DNA from: Neoscytalidium dimidiatum
Taxonomy: Eukaryota; Ascomycota; Dothideomycetes; Botryosphaeriales; Botryosphaeriaceae
Length of the DNA stretch: 64,000 nucleotides
Assembly: GCA_037367355.1 (NCBI GenBank)
Contig: CM074700.1
Coordinates: 1 to 64,000 of the forward strand
Direction of reading: 5' to 3'
In this document: positions 57,065 through 64,000 of the stretch, one piece after another
Numbering within the stretch: the stretch's first letter is position 1
Layout of the letters: each line of letters starts with the position of its first letter
Notes under the pieces: generated by a model
The model's input: only the letters and a program-made list of their open reading frames with translations
Told to the model about the DNA's origin: nothing
Databases searched by the model: none
Translations under genes and position numbers: made by a program

Positions 57065-57890
57065 TCAAGATGAACTACGCTCACCTACCCAGATCGGCAT
57101 GTTATCGAATTTTCCCTCAAATTGGGCCGGGTACGCTTGTGCTGCATCTATCGTCCATGGCCGAGTCTCGTTGGATCCGTCAAACTTGATACTATCCGCG
57201 GTCGCCGCGCTGGAGGGCGAAGGCGAGGCCTCAGAGGTATTGCATATAGTCCTGTTACCGCCACGTCTCACTGGTATTAATGTTCGATTGGAGGTAGCGG
57301 CAACAACCAGGGCGGCGTGGACGTCGTCGTTTGTTCTGAGGGCATGCGCAACGTCAGCTGTGGCCCGAAAGCGTACGACAGCAAGCTGGTGGGCTAGGGC
57401 GACGGCAACAGTCTCGTCGCCGGTGGAGCCTATGCCAATGATGATGTCCTCGAGGTCATCTACCTGGGTTTCCAGGTCTCGGATGCGTTGCTTCAGAGCC
57501 GATGTGCGTCTCTGGTCTCCTGCGGCGTCATAGGCGCAGTCGAGCCGCTTCTTTGCCAGGCACGGCGTGCACACTGGACGCGCGCCATCACACTAAAGAA
57601 GAGTTAACCTTTGACGACCAAGCAGGCGCAGGAAAAGGGTGCAAGAAACTAACCTTGTGCTTGCGCTGTTTGCACGGCTGGCAGGCAACGGGAGTGATAT
57701 TGGTACGTTTGGGCGGTCGCAAACGTCGTGTTCGCAGCGAGTCACGGCGATCGAGGTCCGAAGGATTGTGCGCAGCGCCGATAGTCCCGGCTGTAGCAGA
57801 GGCGATAGGACGTATACTACCACGGGCTCCAGAAGACCCGAGATGGGGTTGAACGTAGGCTTGTTTGGTGCTGTTGAATGGGGCAGACAT
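57065..57890 (-). CDS. Zn2Cys6 regulator, short or truncated, not RIP-affected
   Basis: ATG at 57890. Exon 1 (to 57,654) ends CQPCKQRKHK. A 61-nt intron (57,593-57,653) splits the cluster, and exon 2 begins CDGARPVCTPCLAKKRLDC, so all six zinc Cys are present. A coiled-coil dimerisation segment follows (RTSALKQRIRDLETQVDDL). The frame closes at 57,065 after about 255 residues. An intron beginning gtgagcg near 57,073 may extend it into 56,540-57,037, but no fungal-TF middle homology region is recognisable. So it is either short or truncated. Contrast with the RIP-damaged relative at 36.5-40.0 kb. Confidence 0.7.
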
Positions 57891-57899
57891 GTTGAAGAT

Positions 57900-58750
57900 T
57901 CAACATATCAAAGGGCGGTTTGGGAGATACTGGCTGTGTTCATTACTCGCTCGCCGAATATCGAACCCGGTGAGCATTGAAGTGACGTCATTGCAGCGAC
58001 GCGACTGATGAGGTTTAGGCCATATTTTCGTCGAACAGCCAAGCCTAATGGCGGCAGGAAACGGCAGACGGATGATCCTCTGCCAGTTGGGACGAAGATT
58101 AGAGCTCTCGGCGGACCGGGCATCAACCAATTAGCGTCTAGGCGCACCAGAAAACCTATGCAAGGGTAAACATCACTGTAAGAGGAGGGAAGGGTCTGGC
58201 GTCTGCAAGCATAGTGCAACAGGATCCTCAGCATGTCGGAAGTGCTTACCTCCGCCTTTCCGCAAATGCTAGTGCCCCGCCTCCAGTCTACGGGGAGCAT
58301 ATAAACTGGCTACCTTTAAGAGGCACCCCATGATTGCATCGGCAATCATGCTGAGGCCTCGGCAAGCCCCACTCAAATGCCAACAGGACGCTGCTACTGG
58401 GAAACCAGTCTGCCACGGCTCAAAAACAGAGAATTCAGAGTGAGCAGAATGCAATGATGGCTGGAACCCCGTGCGTAATCGTTTACAATGTAACCAATCA
58501 CGCCACGCTTTCGACCCAGAGCGTGCCCTGGAGTATATTCCGGCCGTAAAACAGCTAGCTGATCGTCTTCTTCCTACCACAATTCCCATCTCCGCTTTTG
58601 GGTCCGGCACAGCGTCTATGATTCGCCGCCTACAGCCACGGTCCCCCCAATCTCAACGGTAGCAGACCGTCGGCGTTTCCACCTGAACCTGGTATCGCCG
58701 CTGTTAATCCCAAACTTAGAGCGAGCGAGCCTTAACAACTAGATGCTCGT
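57900..58750. other. Promoter side of the Zn2Cys6 gene, nothing else supported
   Basis: ORFs at 57,900-58,610 (minus) overlap in different frames and lack motifs. Confidence 0.3.
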
Positions 58751-58754
58751 AAAT

Positions 58755-59070
58755 AATTTCTAGAACCTCGAAGGTCTACGCGAGGAAAGTTCGGTCCGAT
58801 ACGCATCTCGACATGACCCGAGGCATCTCCAACAGGATAGTCTCTAATTAATGATGGTGAGCTAGCTCTCCGGGAGCTGTGCCATGGCGGCGGACCTCGG
58901 CTGCTCGGCCGAACAACGATGCGGGGTGGTAGACCGAGTTGAGGAGGTCTTTGAACGGCAGCTGAGAGGCTTCGTGTGTCGTACAAGCGAGTTGCTGTGT
59001 GCGGTGGAGGAGGTAGAGGGGATCAGCAGGGCGCGTCGTCGCGTTTCACCCGGGACCGCCGGGATAAAAT
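58755..59070 (-). pseudogene. 5' fragment of a second FunK1 kinase gene
   Basis: The segment is recognisably similar to 51,115-51,360: the same leader and ATG context (gtgccatggcggcgg), ATG at about 58,885, and MAQL followed by LIRDYPVGD where the full gene has TIRDHPIGD. Similarity ends about 25-40 codons in, and no kinase core follows. It is a truncated or rearranged duplicate in the same orientation. Confidence 0.6.
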
Positions 59071-59406
59071 CGGCTCAACGTGTTGGAGGCGCAACCATAG
59101 CGTGATCAGCGACGGGTCTGAGGAAGATGCTGAACCAGCGCAGCACAGCTATAGCAACAGCAAAACTCATGATGGTAACCAGAATCCTTGGGCAATTCGA
59201 AGCGATACCACATTCACAGTATAAGGCCTGACACTGGAGGAATACGGAATAGTTTATGGAGGTTTCCAGTGATGCGGGAAGACTACACCGCCACGAGACA
59301 TATGTAGAACGCAGACAGCATGGAGGACTGGCTAGACCCTGGCGCATCGCCTAGGCCTCAGACAGAACTTGTGGGTACGGTGAGACTAGCCGCACGCCGC
59401 ATAGAT

Positions 59407-59577
59407 TGATGGTGCGTGGTCATGCGAGCCTCAAAAGGGGAACCAGTCCCCGAAACTGATGATGAATTCTGGTTGTTCTTCTACTAATGAGTGGCGCTGG
59501 CCACAGATATTTTAAGCTTAAAACTAAATCAGGCATTAAGGCATTGATCAGCCGACGATTGGGCTCATGTTCCATCA
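59407..59577 (+). repeat. Short TG...CA element with 5-bp target duplication, copy B
   Basis: Starts TGATGGTGCGTGG, ends CATGTTCCATCA, and is flanked by TAGAT on both sides. It is highly similar to copy A (47,985-48,170), the main difference being about 15 bp missing around 59,512. Same orientation as copy A, 11.4 kb apart. Confidence 0.75.
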
Positions 59578-59783
59578 TAGATGCCTTCGGCGGCTGGGCT
59601 ATCATGCACTACAACTACCTTCTCAATCCTCAAGATCAGAGCCACAACAAAACATGAACCAGGGCTGCAGCCTGCTGTTCCACGGCATGATAACAAACCA
59701 AACTAGGCAGTTTACCCGCCTACCTGCTCGCCGCCAGAAATTAAAGTGTCTTAACCTCCATCTATTGTGATCTCGGGTCTGTT

Positions 59784-61824
59784 TCATCTTCCTAATCCTA
59801 CTTTCCTTTGCGAATCCATCACATCCATCTCAGTGTCCGCTTGAGTTGGAGACAGATCGAGGTATTGCCATTCCTTGCCCTCTGCTTCTTCCGGCGCACT
59901 CCCTCCACTTCCTGTGCTAATTTCATCTCCAAGCTTGTTGATCGACCCAGAAGGTATTTGGCTACACTCTTTTAGTTGCGCCCGCGTACTTATAGTTGCA
60001 GCTGTTGAAGACGGCAATTTTCTTGATAGGCGGGTCGGTGACGAAGAGCGATTACGTTCTATATCTCCGTCTTCACTCACGATATCTGCTTCCGTCTCCG
60101 TACTATCGCCGCAGGTAATAGAGCTCGCCCGATTTAGTGGTGGTCTGTCTGCTCTTCGGGTGCCGACAACACTCGTCACATCCTCAGTGCTCTCACCGCT
60201 TGCAGGTGCTTCTCCATCAGCTCGTGTGCGACTGAATCTCAACGGATCTGACTGAGTGCTCTCAGCACTGATAGTAGGTCGTGCCCTCATCATAATTCCG
60301 TGCACCGTGGCCTTTTTCACTTGTTAGAATCCGGCTCGATTACCTGCCATTGTTCGCTTACCTGTGCGATCATGTTATTGTCGACACCCCACTCCTGTAT
60401 CTCTCCGATACTGGTTTCCCCCGCTTCTTGAACATCCTTAACACATGTATCCCTCTCATCGCGAATCTCATCTAGCGCATTGTCTTTTTCCTCTTTAATT
60501 ACCAATTCTATTTGCTGCTGTGCTTTATGAATCAGATTATCATATGTACTATCGTCATCCATCACCTGTCTCACAACGGTTGGAAGTTGTTCTTGGATAA
60601 TAGGCTTTATTAGGGCTGTAAGAGGGTGTTCATCGACTTCATTTTCTCCTGTGCTAGACTGCGAAGATTTCGAAGCGCAGTCTTGCTGAATTCCTGGTTG
60701 AAGTCCTCGGATTTCGTCATGCAGTATTCGAGGCAGTATGCCCTGCACTACTGTCTTAACCACAGTGGGCAACATCTCCGAGAGTGCGTTTTCTACCATG
60801 CTTGGTAATGCACCTTGTACCATATCCCGTACGGCAGAATGCACGAGGTCCGCGTCAAATGAGGTCGAAATCGAGTTTCTGTTATAGGCTGCTTTGGTCA
60901 TGTCTGCGTGGGAAAGGTTAGCAGGCTGTGGGCTGAAAGCGTGTGCCGAAAAGTCTGTGTCCGTGTCCGTGTTGGAGGCGTAGGCAGCAGACCCAGTTTT
61001 CGCAGATCTGGAAAAATCGATGGCTCGTCTCTTAAATTTAAGAACTGGGGAGGCTATGAAAGTTATGACTCTTATCGTCAATATAGAGATCACAATGGGA
61101 AAAAAAAAATAACATTAAGGGACGTGGCATTACCTTCTCGAGCACGCTTGCTCGTTGCTCGCTCCGGTTGCTGCAAATAGGCGGGAGGAAGCTCGGGTAT
61201 GTCGAATATTTCCCAGGTCACCTCGCGGGCTCCATTCCCGTCATACATTCTCCGGAGAGGTACAGGCATAGATGTGAGCGTCCCTTCCTGATTTGCTAAT
61301 TCGTTGAACTTTTGCAGCGCTGCCATTTGGGTTCCGGTCAAATCGTTGGCTGGAACATACAGAACAAATTCGGTTGACTGGCAAAGACATTGAAAAGCCT
61401 GAAGAGCGGCGCAACTGTCATCTTTTGGCTTGAGGATAGTGGTACTTGATGGTACGATTACGCGTCCGGGAGCGTTCATCTCAAGAGAGATGATGAGAAC
61501 TTGGTCGTCTGTACGTATGGGATTGTCCTGGGCGAAAAAGTTGCGAATCGCTGAAGGAATGTTGCCATATCCATGTTGCATCTGTCGAAGATCCTCAAGT
61601 GGTAACCGTAGTGTGATTAGCTGCGGCAAGTCAAATCCATCAAGTTGAGCAAAGTATCGTAGAACCAGATTGCCTTGACAAGGGCCTTTGCTCTGATCCA
61701 AAGCGAGAGATAAAGAACACGGACACCAGGCTCCGACTCCATCTTTTGGTTGAGCCACGACCGAACGCCGATCAAATAGCGAGCGCGAAGAAGCATTGCG
61801 ACGTCGGGATCCCTTAGAAGGCAT
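59784..61824 (-). CDS. Intact three-exon unknown protein, 633 residues
   Basis: ATG at 61824. Exons are 61,824-61,134, 61,044-60,362 and 60,311-59,784. Introns of 89 and 50 nt keep phase and have consensus ends, and the lengths sum to 634 codons. Exon 1 holds a basic start, a folded-looking domain (GNLVLRYFAQLDGFDLPQL, then TDDQVLIISLEMNAPGRVIV) and a basic end (ATSKRARE). Exon 2 has Ala/Val-rich amphipathic helices and a coiled coil (LIHKAQQQIELVIKEEKDN). Exon 3 is acidic and Ser-rich. No RIP damage. No recognised family; likely intracellular. Confidence 0.7.
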
Positions 61825-62056
61825 GACGGTAGGAAATTGCTTTACTTAAATATTGAAACTACCGAAGCAATTAGCTTTGAAGAGGCAGATGTATTTTAAT
61901 CGAGCTATGAAAGTGTATGCCCCGCGACTGCGGTATTCCCTCCCACCCGGGCTTTGCGGATGTTGAGTAGCCCTGACTCAATGTGATATCATGCAGTACG
62001 CCACAAGCAGCAAACCTCCGAGCTATGCAACCATAGACTGCTGTCGACGGCGGCTC

Positions 62057-62500
62057 CCCGTACCCCTCCCCGAAGGAGGCCCTATGAATACCACAGGGAT
62101 GGCAGGATGAGGGCCAGTAGGACAGAGTGAGGAAGCAACGGCAGCTCAGAAGCCGCGAAAGCGCACCTTCAAAGTAGTCCATCTTGTCAGCAGACGCTCA
62201 AGCACTACGGAACCCCAGCCTGAACACCTATCGACCGACAACTCCCCTACCCCTCCCAAGAGGAGGCCCTATGAATCCACAGGGATGGCAGGATGAGAGC
62301 CAGAGGGACAGAGTCAGAGGAGACGCGGTAGCTGATTGAATGCGACAGAAGACCCACGACCGCATTGGGAACGCTCCAGCCTGCAAAATCCCATCTCGGC
62401 AGCTATCGGCCAGCGACCAAGCTTACCCCTCCGTCAAAGAACGCCGAAGCATCTCAGGAATTATAGGCTCAGGGCCAGAAGCGACAGGCCGAGAAAGGAT
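62057..62500 (+). repeat. About 180-bp tandem repeat, three degenerate units
   Basis: The phrase tacccctccc..gaggccctatgaat..ccacagggatggcaggatga recurs at 62,061 and 62,248. A weaker third unit (cagcctg...tacccctcc) is at 62,424. Spacings are 187 and 176 bp. They end about 390 bp before the LINE ORF1 ATG in the same orientation, so they may be 5' UTR monomers of that LINE. Confidence 0.6.
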
Positions 62501-62888
62501 AGCGACTGGAACGCCATATGTCGATAGGCGTAGAAACTGTGGGCGAGGTAACGAAAGCAGCAACGACATAAGTGTCCATGTATGTAAGTAAGTGAAACAG
62601 CGCTTACAGTAACAAAAAGGCAGAGATTTGAGGAGCGATCTCGGGGACGAGTCTAGATGAGAGGAGCAAAAAATCGATGGATGGGGTCATAGGTGTTAGG
62701 GAGGGGAAGGCTGTTGCCTCGCGATATGAAAACGGTGGCTGGGTGCCACGTGACATTTGAACACTAGCGGCCCTCCATAACCGAGCCGCTCCGAAGCGCC
62801 TAGTACGTTATTGCCCGCCACTCACTACACGCGTTTGCAACCGTTGGCGCGTTGACAAGCCCAACAGCCCGACTATCGCGCCCTCCAC

Positions 62889-64000
62889 ATGGGCAAACCA
62901 ACGAGGCAGCGTAGAGCTCACGCGACTACCGCATCCAACCCACCTAACGACCCGACTCTGCACGACGTAATTGGCTTGCTGATCATCATCGTCGCACAGA
63001 ACGACCGTCTAACTGAACCAAACAAAGCACTTATAGATCAGGTCGCTAGAAATGAAGATGATATTCAGCGGATGCGCTGTGCTCTGGAGATGTCCGAAGA
63101 CGCAGTTTAAGATGGGAGAGCGTATGAGAAAGATGGAGAAGCAGATAGCGGCGCTCGTTGAGACGACGCCCAGGAAGCTGACCTCGCAGTCACAGATCAA
63201 CGCGAGTAACGCAAGCGCTCTTAAAAACATGCCCGCCACGCCGCCAACGTCCGCGAACACCAGCCCAGAGTCGATGCCAGCCATGTCGGTACGAGCCGCG
63301 ATCACGAACACGCCACTGCCACTGTCGCCGCCGCCAGTAATCGAGCTCGATCTATCTAGAGCCGGTGTTGATACTATAGAACCGGGAGAGGTACACGCAT
63401 GCTTTTAAAGGGTGCTCGAAAGCCAGGAAGTGACTAAAAGCATCAAGTGCTATGGCTTGACAAGGACCGCGGACGACGTAGCGAAGGTGCGGCTCCTCTT
63501 CCGCTCTAAGGATGACGAGGAAACCGTTAGATTCCACTGTGGCTGGCTAGACACGGCTTTCCGGAACGTAAGGATGAGAGGTCGACAATGGTACCCGGTG
63601 AAGGTAGACACCGTGAACAAGACGGCAGCCTTCGACGAGGAGCGCGCGGCTATGCGAGAGAATGCTTGCAAGATGATGAGCGAAGAGAACGGAGTGGAGA
63701 TAGTGCATGCGCGCTGGCTAAGTAAAATAAGCGACCGGTGATTTACTTGGTGAAGGAAAAGCGATCCGGGCGCGCTCCTAGCGGGCGAGTGATGGACATC
63801 GGCGGAGAAGCGGCGCACACCAACACGTTTGAGCATCGACCTCGTCCACGGCGCTGCTTCCGATGCCAGAGCTACGACCACCAATAATTTCGATGCACAG
63901 GCGAAGAGGGGTGCGTGAATTGCGCAGGTCACGGGCATAGGAGAGACCGTTGTGTGTCAAGTGCGGAGAAGTGCGCAGCTTACAGCGGTCCGCCCAGGGC
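62889..64000 (+). mobile_element. Tad1-like LINE, ORF1 (Gag-like), partial and damaged
   Basis: ATG at 62889 starts the frame (MGKPTRQRR..). It shifts near 63,090 into the frame of RMRKMEKQIAALVE, reads VHACF-stop-RVLESQEV with TAA at 63,406, and shifts again near 63,737. The core is KCYGLTRTADDVAKVRLLF then RGRQWYPVKVD. The end shows two CCHC knuckles: CFRCQSYDHQ-stop-FRC and CVNCAGHGHRRDRC, with TAA (from CAA) between ligands of the first. This is ORF1 of a Tad1-type non-LTR retrotransposon, an RNA-binding chaperone. The RT-bearing ORF2 would be beyond the window. Confidence 0.8.

Noticed and set aside
1..64000. DUF3435 captain of a Starship
   Set aside because: I looked for the conserved recombinase blocks in the ORFs and traced frames and found none; the Starship idea rests on cargo only.
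1..64000. CRISPR arrays, bacterial operons, prophage or plasmid features
   Set aside because: Spliced genes, RIP and fungal families exclude a prokaryotic reading; no regular spacer-repeat structure seen.
1..64000. tRNA or rRNA genes
   Set aside because: No cloverleaf with A/B boxes or rRNA-like stretch recognised by eye; a tRNAscan-type search would be decisive.

Overview
The window is nuclear DNA of a filamentous ascomycete (Pezizomycotina). Genes are split by short GT...AG introns of about 45-90 nt with CTAAC-type branch sites. The families are typical of this group: FunK1 kinase, Zn2Cys6 regulators, Pth11-like rhodopsin-fold receptor, DUF1996, F-box/ankyrin, EST1-type RNA/DNA-binding protein and Tad1-like LINE. 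No lineage below subphylum can be argued from the sequence.

The dominant feature is repeat-induced point mutation (RIP). From about 0.9 to 44.4 kb almost every recognisable gene keeps its reading frame and introns but carries TAG or TAA stops. These fall where the family has Trp (TGG>TAG) or Gln (CAG/CAA>TAG/TAA). They are accompanied by Cys>Tyr, His>Tyr and even start ATG>ATA changes. All of these are CpA>TpA transitions on one strand or the other. In the frames I traced I met no internal TGA stop, so the region is a graveyard of genes that can still be read.

Layout. 0-0.85 kb: 5' LTR and gag start of a Gypsy-type retrotransposon without RIP damage (minus strand). 0.95-3.1 kb: unreadable relics. 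3.2-7.0 kb: a secreted Cys-rich protein and a patatin-like phospholipase. 7.6-13.2 kb: four short coiled-coil genes and a Myb/SANT-like ORF. 13.3-15.1 kb: ferric reductase. 16.4-24.8 kb: DUF1996 protein, another coiled-coil ORF, Ser-rich repeat protein, single-pass membrane protein, Pth11-like receptor, a zinc-ribbon-like unknown, and a secreted LPMO-like protein. 26.7-27.7 kb: Ulp1-like protease. 29.5-32.1 kb: JmjN/JmjC protein. 33.1-34.7 kb: EST1-type protein. 35.0-35.8 kb: zinc-finger relic. 36.5-40.0 kb: Zn2Cys6 regulator. 40.8-42.2 kb: secreted Pro-rich protein. 43.4-44.4 kb: polytopic membrane protein.

From about 44.5 kb the composition changes. Clean or nearly clean genes follow: an unknown multi-exon gene (45.1-47.3), a small convergent gene (47.2-47.7), a FunK1 kinase with only two stops (48.6-51.2), a short Zn2Cys6 protein (57.1-57.9) and an intact three-exon gene for 633 residues (59.8-61.8). 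They are interrupted by heavily RIP-damaged F-box/ankyrin genes (52.6-55.5). Two copies of a 171-186 bp element with TG...CA ends and 5-bp target duplications lie at 48.0 and 59.5 kb. A Tad1-like LINE starts at about 62.9 kb, preceded by about 180-bp tandem repeats, and runs off the end.

Together this looks like an accessory, duplication-prone compartment rich in secreted, membrane and regulatory genes. Patatin-like, ferric-reductase and Myb/SANT-type genes occurring together resemble the recurrent cargo of fungal Starship elements, but I found no DUF3435 captain here, so that link is inference.
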